Positions 43,910 to 52,419 of a stretch of DNA of 64,000 nt are shown here, piece by piece; within the stretch, counting starts at the first letter, position 1; the number at the start of each line of letters is the position of its first letter. The translations under genes were made by a program, and so were the position numbers. Source of the DNA: Nocardioides marmoriginsengisoli (GTDB lineage Bacteria > Actinomycetota > Actinomycetes > Propionibacteriales > Nocardioidaceae); contig NZ_RJSE01000007.1 of assembly GCF_003725695.1 (NCBI RefSeq), forward strand, positions 1 to 64,000, in the 5' to 3' direction. The notes below the pieces were generated by a model, which saw only the letters and a program-made list of their open reading frames with translations, was not told where the DNA came from and did no database searches.

Positions 43910-44627
43910 CGAGGACTCCGGCGGCAGCTGCGAGCAGGCCGATCACGATCGCCCACCGCAGCTGCGCCGGAGTCAGCGACGTGAACGTCCGGCTGCCGAT
44001 CCGCCAGCCGAGCGGGATCGCGGCCAGGCCGGCCACGGCCATCAGCAGCCCGGTCGTCGACGCGTGCCCGATCAGCACCAGCGCCACCACCACGACCAGG
44101 TCCTGCAGCAGGAAGGTCGCCTGCAGGGTCGCCCGGTAGGCGGTCGGCGCCAGGCCGCGGAGCGCCGCCACCAGCGGTGGTCCGTTGATGCCGGTGGACG
44201 CGAGCAGCGCGCCGGCGCCGAACCCGCAGGCATCGATCCCGCGGCCCGTCGGGTGCAGCCGCTCGCCGAGGATCTCGGCCGCTGCCGCGGTCAGCACGAC
44301 GAGGACGATAATGAGCTGGAGAGCGCGGTCCGGGAGGACCGTGATCAGCACCAGGCCGACGGGGATGCCGGCCAGGGCCCAGCCGCTGAGCCGGGCGACG
44401 AGGGGGCGAGATACATGGTGGCGATCCACGCAGGACGCCCAACCCGAGATGAAGACGCCTGCCAGCGTGCTGGCGAAGACGGCAGTCGCCGGGTCGGTGA
44501 AGAACAGCAGCAGCGGCACCGCCACCAGGGCCGCCCCGAAGCCGGTGACGGCCTGCACGTAGGACGCCGCGAAGAAGACGCACAGGCCCACGAGGAGCGG
44601 TGCCAGGGCGGCGTTGTCGACGGTCAT
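43899..44627 (-). CDS. TSUP (TauE/SafE) family membrane transporter
   Basis: A 242-aa membrane protein with about seven or eight hydrophobic segments and the internal duplication of the sulfite/organosulfonate exporter family (AASYVQAVTGFGAALVAVPLLLF; later GINGPPLVAALRG). Substrates are typically sulfonates, sulfite or small carboxylates. The ATG at 44627 lies downstream of operator site 4 (44646). It could export an organic acid of the pathway; this is inference. Confidence 0.85.
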   Translation of the reverse strand: MTVDNAALAPLLVGLCVFFAASYVQAVTGFGAALVAVPLLLFFTDPATAVFASTLAGVFISGWASCVDRHHVSRPLVARLSGWALAGIPVGLVLITVLPDRALQLIIVLVVLTAAAAEILGERLHPTGRGIDACGFGAGALLASTGINGPPLVAALRGLAPTAYRATLQATFLLQDLVVVVALVLIGHASTTGLLMAVAGLAAIPLGWRIGSRTFTSLTPAQLRWAIVIGLLAAAAGVLVTG

Positions 44628-44645
44628 GCGGCGGAGTGTAGGCCC

Positions 44646-44663
44646 AATCCGACCAGTGGGTAT
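44646..44663. promoter_or_regulatory. 18-bp palindromic operator, TetR-block type, site 4
   Basis: AATCCGACCAGTGGGTAT matches the consensus ATACCGACTAGTCGGTAT at 14 of 18 positions. It lies 19 bp before the exporter start in the divergent region shared with the peptide-type ABC operon. Confidence 0.6.
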
Positions 44664-44725
44664 GTTTGTGAGCGTCAGACAGACTCTAGGAAAACAGGGC
44701 TTGAAAAGACCATCTATGCAAGTCA

Positions 44726-44754
44726 TTGACTTGATACCGGCTGGTCGGTACGTT
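44726..44754 (+). promoter_or_regulatory. Promoter whose spacer is filled by TetR-block operator site 5
   Basis: TTGACT (44726-44731), a 17-bp spacer, and TACGTT (44749-44754); the palindrome ATACCGGCTGGTCGGTAC (44734-44751) fills the spacer. This is the most symmetric copy. It precedes the long operon that starts at 44817. Confidence 0.75.
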
Positions 44755-44816
44755 GTGTTGAGCGTCACGGAACCACGTCGCGCGTCATCACATCTCACTG
44801 CGTGAAGGAAGACCTC

Positions 44817-46337
44817 ATGATCAAGAACCGCTTGGGAGCACGGCGGCTGGTTGCCGTTGCCGCCGCGCTCACGATGGCAGGACTCGGCCTCACTGCTTGT
44901 GGAAGCGACTCGGAGAAGTCCGGCGCTTCGAGCAACGCCCCGATCCGCGCGCTGCTGAACGCGCAGCCGACCACCCTGGACCCGATCGTGGGACCGCGCT
45001 CCGGCCAGCCGGTGTGGGGGACGATGCTCGAGCCGCTGATCAACACCGACGCGAAGTTCGACCCGGAGAACACCGGCGTCATCACGGACTGGAAGCGCGA
45101 CGACCCGACCACCTGGACGTTCACCGTCCGGGAAGGCATCAGCTTCAGCAACGGCGAGAAGGCCGACGCTGCCGCGGTCGCCAACTCGATCCTGCTCAAC
45201 CGCGACACCGAGGCCGGCATCCTGAAGTCGTACTTCGGCAACGTCGCCTCGGTCGAGGCGCCCGACGCCACCACCGTGGTGCTGAAGACGAAGACCCCGC
45301 AGTACAACATCCCGAACCTGCTGACCAACGTCTTCCTGCTGCCGCCGGCCTACTACAAGGAGAAGGGCTCCGAGGGCTTCGCCGCCGCTCCGGTCGGCAC
45401 GGGACCCTACGTGCTCGACAAGGTCCAGGCCGGTCGCAGCATCTCGGTCAAGCTCAACCCCGACTACTGGGGCGAGAAGCCGAAGAACACCGGCGTCGAC
45501 TTCAGCTGGTCCAACGAGCCGTCCCAGCGGCTGGCGCTGCTGCAGTCCAAGAGCGTCGACGTCGCCTTCGACCTGAGCTACACCCAGGCCGCGGACGCCA
45601 AGAAGGCCGGCCTCGAGGTCACCAGCACCGAGACCGCGGTCAAGCTGGTCGCGTTCCTGTACGCCCCGACGGCTCCGTTCAACGACCCGAAGCTGCGTGA
45701 GGCGGCCGCCCTGGCGATCGACCGGAACGCCATCGTCGACGGCATCTTCGACGGCCACGCCAAGGCTGACGCCGGACTGCTCAACATCGTCCCCGGCTCC
45801 GAGCCCGGCGAGTCCGTCACGGCTGACCCGGCGAAGGCCAAGGAGCTGGTCGGCGGTACCAGCGTGACCGTGCCGATCTCCTACCCGGCCGGGCAGTACA
45901 CCAACATCGAAGAGGTCGCCCAGGCCATCGGCGGCAGCCTCGAGAAGGCCGGCTTCAAGGTCAAGTACAACCCGCTCGACTACGGAACCCTGGTCAAGCA
46001 GGTCGTCGGCCGCCAGCTGAACGGCATCTACATGTTCGCCGGCGTCCCGAACGTCGCTGTCCCGGACTTCTTCGCCAGCGGCTTCATGAAGACCGTCTCG
46101 ATCACCGGCAACTGCCCGGACCCGAAGGCGGACGCGCTGGTCCAGAAGGCCCTGGAGCAGGACGACGCGGCTGCTGCCGCGCCGGTCTACGACGAGCTCA
46201 ACACGCTCGGCGTCGTGGACAACCACTGCTTCGTGCCGCTGTACCGCCAGATCTTCAACTACGGCACCCAGAAGAACGTCAGCGGTGTGCAGTACGACGC
46301 ACTCGGCGCCTACGACTTCACGAAGGCGACGCGCTGA
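44817..46337 (+). CDS. ABC transporter substrate-binding lipoprotein, peptide/nickel type (SBP family 5)
   Basis: A 506-aa lipoprotein with lipobox Cys28 (GLGLTACGSD). The family 5 layout is clear: APIRALLNAQPTTLDPI, TTWTFTVREGISFSNGEK and YLGAYDF-like C-terminus. The ATG at 44817 follows AAGGAAG. It binds the import substrate, which need not be a peptide. It is the first gene of an operon that encodes the whole importer and then CoA-pathway enzymes, so the ligand is probably the pathway's acid or conjugate. Confidence 0.9.
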   Translation: MIKNRLGARRLVAVAAALTMAGLGLTACGSDSEKSGASSNAPIRALLNAQPTTLDPIVGPRSGQPVWGTMLEPLINTDAKFDPENTGVITDWKRDDPTTWTFTVREGISFSNGEKADAAAVANSILLNRDTEAGILKSYFGNVASVEAPDATTVVLKTKTPQYNIPNLLTNVFLLPPAYYKEKGSEGFAAAPVGTGPYVLDKVQAGRSISVKLNPDYWGEKPKNTGVDFSWSNEPSQRLALLQSKSVDVAFDLSYTQAADAKKAGLEVTSTETAVKLVAFLYAPTAPFNDPKLREAAALAIDRNAIVDGIFDGHAKADAGLLNIVPGSEPGESVTADPAKAKELVGGTSVTVPISYPAGQYTNIEEVAQAIGGSLEKAGFKVKYNPLDYGTLVKQVVGRQLNGIYMFAGVPNVAVPDFFASGFMKTVSITGNCPDPKADALVQKALEQDDAAAAAPVYDELNTLGVVDNHCFVPLYRQIFNYGTQKNVSGVQYDALGAYDFTKATR

Positions 46338-46339
46338 CG

Positions 46340-47185
46340 ATGTCCGAGATCCTGGAGACGGAGGTGTCGGCCGACCACGGCCGGCGCCTCCGTGCCCCGG
46401 AGGAATCCACCCCGGTGCTCGACGTCGACGACCTCGTCGTCGAGCACCGGAACCGGACCACGGGGGAAGTGTTCCGAGCCGTCGACGGCGTCTCGTTGCG
46501 GATCGACGCCGGCGAGAGCGTCGCGGTCGTGGGGGAGTCCGGCTCCGGCAAGACCACCCTGGCGATGGCGGCGACCGGGCTCGGGGTCCGGGGCAGCGGC
46601 GACATCCAGCTGCTCGGGCACTCGCTCGCCTCGATCGGACGGCGGCAGCTGCGTGAGCTCCGTCCCGAGGTGCAGGTCGTCTTCCAGGACCCGCACGGCT
46701 CCCTCGACCCGCGGCAGTCGGTCCGGTCCGGCCTGCGCGAGCTGCGCGGGTTGCAGCGCGAGCGCACCTCGTGGATCGACGACGACGGCCTGCTCGACCG
46801 GGTCCGGCTCACCCCCGACATGCTCGACCGGTACCCCCACCAGCTCAGCGGCGGCCAGGCCCAGCGGGTCTGCATCGCCCGGGCCCTGCTGATGCGCCCG
46901 CGGCTGATCGTCGCCGACGAGCCCACCTCGGGCCTCGACGTCTCGGTCCAGGCCGACGTCCTCAAGCTCCTCCAGGAGACGCAGGCCAGCACCGGCGCCG
47001 CGCTCCTGATGATCAGCCACGACCTGGCCGTGGTCCGCTCGGTCTGCGACTCCGTGCACGTGATGTTCCGCGGCAAGGTCGTCGAGTCCGGGCCCTGCGA
47101 GACCGTGTTCAAGAATCCGACGAACGAGTACACCCGCGAGCTGCTGGACGCGATGCCCGGCGCCCGCTGGAGGGCACGCCGATGA
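46340..47185 (+). CDS. Peptide-type ABC transporter ATP-binding protein (DppF/OppF-like)
   Basis: A 281-aa ATPase with Walker A GESGSGKT, Q-loop VVFQDPHGSLDPR, signature LSGGQAQR and Walker B LIVADEPTSGLDVS; the C-terminal NPTNEYTRELLDAMPG segment is typical of Opp/Dpp ATPases. It starts 2 bp after the binding-protein stop and overlaps the next gene (ATGA). Confidence 0.92.
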   Translation: MSEILETEVSADHGRRLRAPEESTPVLDVDDLVVEHRNRTTGEVFRAVDGVSLRIDAGESVAVVGESGSGKTTLAMAATGLGVRGSGDIQLLGHSLASIGRRQLRELRPEVQVVFQDPHGSLDPRQSVRSGLRELRGLQRERTSWIDDDGLLDRVRLTPDMLDRYPHQLSGGQAQRVCIARALLMRPRLIVADEPTSGLDVSVQADVLKLLQETQASTGAALLMISHDLAVVRSVCDSVHVMFRGKVVESGPCETVFKNPTNEYTRELLDAMPGARWRARR

Positions 47186-48105
47186 AAGCGACCACCCTGA
47201 GAAGGATCGGTGCCCGGGTGGCGACCCTGCTGGCGTCGTTGCTGATCGCGCTGACGATGGCGTTCGCGCTCGGCCGCCTCTCCGGCGACCCGACCGCGAC
47301 CATCCTCGGCCCGATGGCGCTGCCCGAGCAGCGGGAGGCGCTGCGCCACCAGCTGGGCCTCGACCAGCCCTTGCTGGTGCAGTACTTCGACTACCTCAAG
47401 GGCGTCTTCACCGGCGACCTCGGCGACTCGCTGCAGTTCTACCAGTCCAACACCACGATGATCCTCGACCGGCTGCCGTTCACCCTGCAGCTGGTGGCGG
47501 CCGGGATGAGCCTGGCGATCCTGATCGGGATCCCGCTCGGCGTCCTGGCGGCCACCCGCGAGGGCACCTGGTGGGACCGCGGCGCCTCGACGCTGGCGCT
47601 GCTCGGCCAGTCGGTGCCGGTCTTCTGGCTCGGGATGATGCTGGTGGTCCTGTTCGCGGTGAAGCTCGGCTGGTTGCCGGCCGGTCAGTCCGGGTCGCTC
47701 AAGCACCTGATCCTGCCCGCGGTCACGATGGCGCTCTACCCGATGGCGCACATCGCCCGGCTGACTCGCGCCTCGATGAGCGACGCGCTCCGCGAGCCGT
47801 TCATCGACTCGGCGCGCGCCCGCGGGATCAGCACCACCCGGGTCGTCTGGCGGCACGGGTTCAAGAACGCGATGATGCCGATCCTCACGATCATCGTGCT
47901 GCAGACCGGTGTGCTGATGTCCGGCGCCGTCGCGATCGAGTACGTCTACTCCTGGCCCGGCCTCGGCCAGCTGGCGCTGCAGTCGATCCAGTTCCGCGAC
48001 TTCCCGCTGGTCCAGGCGATCGTCGTCTTCGCCGCGGTGATCTTCGTGCTCCTCAATCTCGTCGTGGACCTGCTCCACTCCGTCGTCGACCCCCGGGTGA
48101 GGTGA
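47182..48105 (+). CDS. Peptide-type ABC transporter permease (DppB-like)
   Basis: A 307-aa permease with about six membrane segments. LGLDQPLLVQYFDYLKGVFTGDLGDS and the EAA-like loop LREPFIDSARARGISTTRVVWRHGFKNAMMP are standard DppB features. The start overlaps the ATPase stop. It forms the membrane channel with the next gene. Confidence 0.93.
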   Translation: MKATTLRRIGARVATLLASLLIALTMAFALGRLSGDPTATILGPMALPEQREALRHQLGLDQPLLVQYFDYLKGVFTGDLGDSLQFYQSNTTMILDRLPFTLQLVAAGMSLAILIGIPLGVLAATREGTWWDRGASTLALLGQSVPVFWLGMMLVVLFAVKLGWLPAGQSGSLKHLILPAVTMALYPMAHIARLTRASMSDALREPFIDSARARGISTTRVVWRHGFKNAMMPILTIIVLQTGVLMSGAVAIEYVYSWPGLGQLALQSIQFRDFPLVQAIVVFAAVIFVLLNLVVDLLHSVVDPRVR

Positions 48106-48111
48106 TCCGCC

Positions 48112-49014
48112 ATGAGTGAGCTCGAGATCGAGCTGGCCCCGCACGCCGGCGAGCCGCTGAAGCCGGCCAAGGACCGGCGCCGCCGTACGAGCCGGACGTC
48201 GGTGTTCTGGCTGGGCCTGCCGCTCGGCGTGATCACCTTCCTGGTCTTCGTGCTGCCGCTGACCGGGCTGCTGCCCGACGGCGGCCAGGACCTCACCGCC
48301 ACCCGGCTGCCGCCCGCGTTCCTGGACGGCGGCACCTGGGCGCACCCGCTGGGCACCAACAAGCTCGGCCAGGACGGACTGACCCAGCTGGTCGAGAGCG
48401 GCCGGCTGACGATCATGATCGGCCTGGTCGGCGCGCTGGTGGCGATCGGACCGGGCACGCTGCTGGGCCTGCTGGCCGGCTACTGCCGGGGCTGGGTCGA
48501 CAAGACCATCTCGATCCTGATCGACGCCCAGCTCGCGCTGCCGTTCATCCTGATCGCGCTGGCCATCATCGCGAACCGCGGTAGCTCGCTGCCGGTGCTG
48601 TTCCTGGTCCTCGCCCTCACCGGCTGGGCCAGCTGCGCCCGGGTCACCCGGTCCGCGACGCTGAGCATCCGGGAGCGCCAGTTCGTGCTCGGCCTGCGCG
48701 CGGCCGGAGCCTCCGAGGCCCGGATCGTCTTCCGGCACGTGCTGCCGAACCTGGCCGGCACCGTGGTCGCGCTGGCGACACTCCAGGTGGGCACCGCGAT
48801 CCTGGTCGAGAGCGCGCTCAGCTTCCTCGGCCTCGGTGTCGTGCCGCCGCACTCGAGCTGGGGCTCGATGCTCGCGGCCGGCCAGGACGAGCTCAGTCAC
48901 TCCTGGTGGATCGCCTTCTTCCCCGGTCTCGCGATCACCGTGCTGGTGCTGCTGGTCAACCTGATCGGCGACGCCCTGCTCACCCACAACGACCCGAGGA
49001 AGAGGCGCCGATGA
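48112..49014 (+). CDS. Peptide-type ABC transporter permease (DppC-like)
   Basis: A 300-aa permease with a basic N-terminal tail, about six membrane segments, HPLGTNKLGQDGLTQLVESGR and the docking loop RERQFVLGLRAAGASEARIVFRHVLPN. It is the DppC partner of the preceding gene, and its stop overlaps the next ATG. Confidence 0.93.
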   Translation: MSELEIELAPHAGEPLKPAKDRRRRTSRTSVFWLGLPLGVITFLVFVLPLTGLLPDGGQDLTATRLPPAFLDGGTWAHPLGTNKLGQDGLTQLVESGRLTIMIGLVGALVAIGPGTLLGLLAGYCRGWVDKTISILIDAQLALPFILIALAIIANRGSSLPVLFLVLALTGWASCARVTRSATLSIRERQFVLGLRAAGASEARIVFRHVLPNLAGTVVALATLQVGTAILVESALSFLGLGVVPPHSSWGSMLAAGQDELSHSWWIAFFPGLAITVLVLLVNLIGDALLTHNDPRKRRR

Positions 49015-49802
49015 CCGAGCTGCTCACCATCTCCGGGCTCTCCATCTCGGCCCGGCTCGCGGACTGCGACCTGCGGCTGCTCGACGACGTCGACCTCGCC
49101 GTACGACGCGGCCAGATCGTCGGCGTGGTCGGGGAGTCCGGCAGCGGCAAGACCACCCTGGCGCGCTCGGTGGTCGGCCTGCTGGAAAAGAACGTGCGCG
49201 TGGACGGCGGGTCGATCTCGCTGGCCGGCGAGCAGGTCGTCGCGCCCGGGGTCGACCTGACCGCCGGGGTCCGTGGCGGCCAGGTCGGGATGGTCTTCCA
49301 GGACGCGTCCCGGTCGCTGAACCCGCTGATGAAGGTGCGGGCGCACCTCGCCGAGGTGCTGCACCGGCACGTCCCCGGCATCGACAAGGACGAGGTGCGC
49401 CGGCGCTCGGTCGAGGTGCTCGAGCAGATGCGGATCACCGACACCGCCCGGGTCCTCGACAGCTACCCGCACCAGCTCTCCGGCGGCCTGCGGCAGCGGG
49501 TCGCGATCGGCCTCGCCGTGGTCACCCGACCCTCGCTGGTGATCGCCGACGAGTGCACCACCGCGCTCGACGTGACCACCCAGACCAAGGTGGTCGAGCT
49601 GTTCCGGACGCTCGTCGACGAGCTCGGCATCGGCCTGCTCTTCGTCACCCACGACCTGATGCTGGCCAGCGACCTCTGCGACGAGATCGCGGTGATGAGC
49701 AGCGGCCGCGTCGTCGAGCAGGGGACCGCCCTGCACGTCCTGGAGAGCCCCGAGCAGGACTACACGCGGCGCCTGCTCGCCGCGATCCCCGCCTGGAACT
49801 AG
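49011..49802 (+). CDS. Peptide-type ABC transporter ATP-binding protein (DppD-like)
   Basis: A 263-aa ATPase with Walker A GESGSGKT, Q-loop VFQDASRSLNPLMKV, signature LSGGLRQR, and Walker B LVIADECTTALDV, where the usual Glu-Pro after Asp is Glu-Cys. The ATG at 49011 overlaps the permease stop. With the DppF-like ATPase it completes the importer. Confidence 0.92.
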   Translation: MTELLTISGLSISARLADCDLRLLDDVDLAVRRGQIVGVVGESGSGKTTLARSVVGLLEKNVRVDGGSISLAGEQVVAPGVDLTAGVRGGQVGMVFQDASRSLNPLMKVRAHLAEVLHRHVPGIDKDEVRRRSVEVLEQMRITDTARVLDSYPHQLSGGLRQRVAIGLAVVTRPSLVIADECTTALDVTTQTKVVELFRTLVDELGIGLLFVTHDLMLASDLCDEIAVMSSGRVVEQGTALHVLESPEQDYTRRLLAAIPAWN

Positions 49803-49819
49803 AAGGAGAGATCCGACCG

Positions 49820-51235
49820 ATGCCCGATCAGCCCGGGATCGACGCGTACGCGGCGTACCTGCCTGCCTACGTGCTCGCCGACAACCGCCTCGACGCCACC
49901 ACGGCGCCCCGTTCCGGCGGACCGACCAGAAGCGTCGCGGCGTACGACGAGGACTCGGTGACGATGGCCGTCGAGGCCCTCCGCCACCTGGCCGAGCCGA
50001 CCGGCTGGGGTCGCCAGCTGCTGCTCGCCACCACCAGCGCGCCGTACGACGCCAAGACGTCGGCCGGCATCGTCCACGAGGCGCTCGGCCTCGACCCGGG
50101 CGTCTCCGCGGTCGACCTGCGCGGCCACCGCTCGGGTGCCGCGGCGCTCGACCTGGTCACCCGCGCCGGCGCCTGCGCCGCGCTCGCCGATGTCCGGACG
50201 ACCCGGCCGGGCGCTCCGGACGAGCTCGCCCAGGGTGACGCGGCGGCGGCCTTCATCGGCGGCAGCGGAACGTCTCCTCGGGCCGCGACCCTGGTCGCCC
50301 GGGCCGCGCACACGACCGAGGTGCTCGAGCGCTGGCGGCTTCCCGGTGAGCAGCACGACCGGGTCTGGGACGAGCGCTTCACCGCCGAGGTGCTGGTCGA
50401 GGCCGGCAAGGCCGCCGCCACCCGGGCGCTCGCCGACGCCGGGCTCTCCGGCGTGCACCACGTGGTGGTCTCCTCCTCCAACGCTCGCGCGGCCGCGACG
50501 CTGCGTCGGGCGCTCGGCGGCGACGGCCAGGACGCGATGATCGAGCGGGCGACCGGCTTCACCGGCGCGGCCCACCCGGGCCTGCTGCTGGCGGCCTGCC
50601 TCGACCTAGCCGAACCCGGCCAGACCGTCCTGCTGCTCTCCGCGACCGAGGGGGCCGACGCGTTCGTCTTCCGGGTCGGTGACGACATCCGGACGGCCCG
50701 CACCGGGCCGACCGTGCGCGACCAGCTCGCCGCGCAGCAGCAGCTCGGGTACGGCAGGTTCCTGCGCTGGCGCGGCCTGCTCGACGTCCAGGGTCCCGCC
50801 CGCCCGGCCGCTCCGGCCCCGGCGGCACCGCCGATGAACCGGCGCGCCGGCTGGAAGTTCCGCCTCGAGGGCAGCCGCTGCGACGCCTGCGGCAGCGTCA
50901 CCACCCCGCCGCGACGGATCTGCGTCTCCTGCGGGATCCCGACCTCGACGGACTCGCCGAGCAAGGTCTCGCTGCGCGACCGGGTCGCCACGGTGGTCTC
51001 GGTGACCACCGACCACCTGACCACGATGCCGGAGGCCTCGGTGGCGATCGTGATCGCCGACGTCGAGGGCGGCGGCCGGCTGTCGGCGTACGCGGCCGAC
51101 GTCCCCGCCGAGGACGTCGCCGTCGGGATGGAGATGACGCCGACGTTCCGGCGGCTCTGGACCACCGACGCGATCCACAACTACTTCTGGAAGCTCCGTC
51201 CCACGACGGCCGTGCTCGACAAGGACACCCCCTGA
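49820..51235 (+). CDS. HMG-CoA-synthase-like thiolase-fold protein fused to a DUF35 OB-fold domain
   Basis: A 471-aa protein. Residues about 1-325 have the HMG-CoA synthase/KAS III fold pattern (IDAYAAYLPAYVL start, ATGFTGAAHPGLLLAACLDLA late). Residues about 340-471 are a DUF35 module with a zinc ribbon (Cys354, 357, 368, 371) and an OB fold. At the usual nucleophile cysteine position the sequence reads LRGHRSGAAAL, and the usual His before Asn reads SSSN, so both catalytic residues seem lost. It starts after GAAGGAGAG and overlaps the thiolase start by one base, suggesting a complex with that thiolase. Confidence 0.8.
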   Translation: MPDQPGIDAYAAYLPAYVLADNRLDATTAPRSGGPTRSVAAYDEDSVTMAVEALRHLAEPTGWGRQLLLATTSAPYDAKTSAGIVHEALGLDPGVSAVDLRGHRSGAAALDLVTRAGACAALADVRTTRPGAPDELAQGDAAAAFIGGSGTSPRAATLVARAAHTTEVLERWRLPGEQHDRVWDERFTAEVLVEAGKAAATRALADAGLSGVHHVVVSSSNARAAATLRRALGGDGQDAMIERATGFTGAAHPGLLLAACLDLAEPGQTVLLLSATEGADAFVFRVGDDIRTARTGPTVRDQLAAQQQLGYGRFLRWRGLLDVQGPARPAAPAPAAPPMNRRAGWKFRLEGSRCDACGSVTTPPRRICVSCGIPTSTDSPSKVSLRDRVATVVSVTTDHLTTMPEASVAIVIADVEGGGRLSAYAADVPAEDVAVGMEMTPTFRRLWTTDAIHNYFWKLRPTTAVLDKDTP

Positions 51236-52419
51236 TGGCGAATCACCGGATGGCCCACGACGTCGCAATCGTCGCGATGGGCTGCACCCCGTTCCGCGAC
51301 CACTGGAACTCCTCGGCCGACGACCTGCTGGTCGATGCCGTCGGCGAGTGCCTCGAGCAGCTGCCGGACGTCGCGATCACCGACGTCGACGCGTTCTGGG
51401 TCGGCACCCAGGGATCCGGGATGTCCGGCCAGACGCTGGCCCGGCCGCTGCGGCTGGTCGGCAAGCCGGTGACCCGGGTCGAGAACTACTGCGCCACCGG
51501 CTCGGAGGCGTTCCGCAACGCCGCCTTCGCGGTGGCCTCCGGTGCCTACGACATGGTGATGGCGACCGGTGTCGAGAAGCTCAAGGACAGCTCGCAGTCC
51601 GGGCTCTCCGCGGTCTACCCGCCGTCCGACGGGACCGACGTCGACTGGACGGCTCCGGCCGGCTTCTCGCTGCTGGCTCCGGCGTACCAGGGTGCGTACG
51701 GCGTCGGCGACCGGGACATGCGCAGCACGCTGACGCACGTCGCGGTGAAGAACCACGCCAACGGCGCCCTGAACAAGCGCGCCCAGTTCCAGAAGGCGAT
51801 CTCGGCCGAGGTCGTCGAGTCGTCGCCGAAGATCGCCGGGCCGCTCGGGGTGATGGACTGCTCGGGCGTCTCCGACGGCGCCGCCGCGGCGATCCTGGTC
51901 CGGGCCGAGGACGCCTACAAGTACACCGACAAGCCGATCTTCCTGAAGGGGATGGGTTTCGTCGCCGGTGCCGGTGAGGGGCTCGCCTCGGACGGCTACG
52001 ACTTCACCACCTTCCCCGAGGTGGTCACCGCCGCCGCGCAGGCCTACGAGCAGGCGGGCGTCACCGACCCGGCGAACCAGATCTCGCTGGCCGAGGTGCA
52101 CGACTGCTTCACGCCCACCGAGCTGGTGCTGATGGAGGACCTGGGCTTCTCGGAGCGCGGCAAGGGCTGGCGCGACGTCCTCGACGGGCGCTACGACCTC
52201 GACGGCGCGCTGCCGGTCAACAGCGACGGCGGACTGAAGTCGTTCGGGCACCCGATCGGTGCCACCGGCCTGCGGATGATGTTCGAGTGCTTCACCCAGC
52301 TGCGCGGTGAGGCCGGTGACCGCCAGGTCGCCGACGCCAGGCTCGCGGTGGCGCAGAACCTCGGCGGACAGCCGGGCTCCTGCGTCGCGTTCGTCGCGGT
52401 GCTGGGGAACGAGCGATGA
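51235..52419 (+). CDS. Thiolase / SCP2-type acyl-CoA acetyltransferase
   Basis: A 394-aa thiolase. The nucleophile is Cys86 (ENYCATGSEAFRNA); EVHDCFTPTELVLMEDLG and SFGHPIGATGLRM provide the active-site histidines. The C-terminal NLGGQPGSCVAF lacks the normal CxG cysteine, as in SCP2/lipid-transfer-type thiolases and Ltp aldolases. It would cleave a beta-ketoacyl-CoA, or act as a retro-aldolase with the DUF35 partner. The ATG overlaps the previous stop (TGATG). Confidence 0.87.
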   Translation: MANHRMAHDVAIVAMGCTPFRDHWNSSADDLLVDAVGECLEQLPDVAITDVDAFWVGTQGSGMSGQTLARPLRLVGKPVTRVENYCATGSEAFRNAAFAVASGAYDMVMATGVEKLKDSSQSGLSAVYPPSDGTDVDWTAPAGFSLLAPAYQGAYGVGDRDMRSTLTHVAVKNHANGALNKRAQFQKAISAEVVESSPKIAGPLGVMDCSGVSDGAAAAILVRAEDAYKYTDKPIFLKGMGFVAGAGEGLASDGYDFTTFPEVVTAAAQAYEQAGVTDPANQISLAEVHDCFTPTELVLMEDLGFSERGKGWRDVLDGRYDLDGALPVNSDGGLKSFGHPIGATGLRMMFECFTQLRGEAGDRQVADARLAVAQNLGGQPGSCVAFVAVLGNER

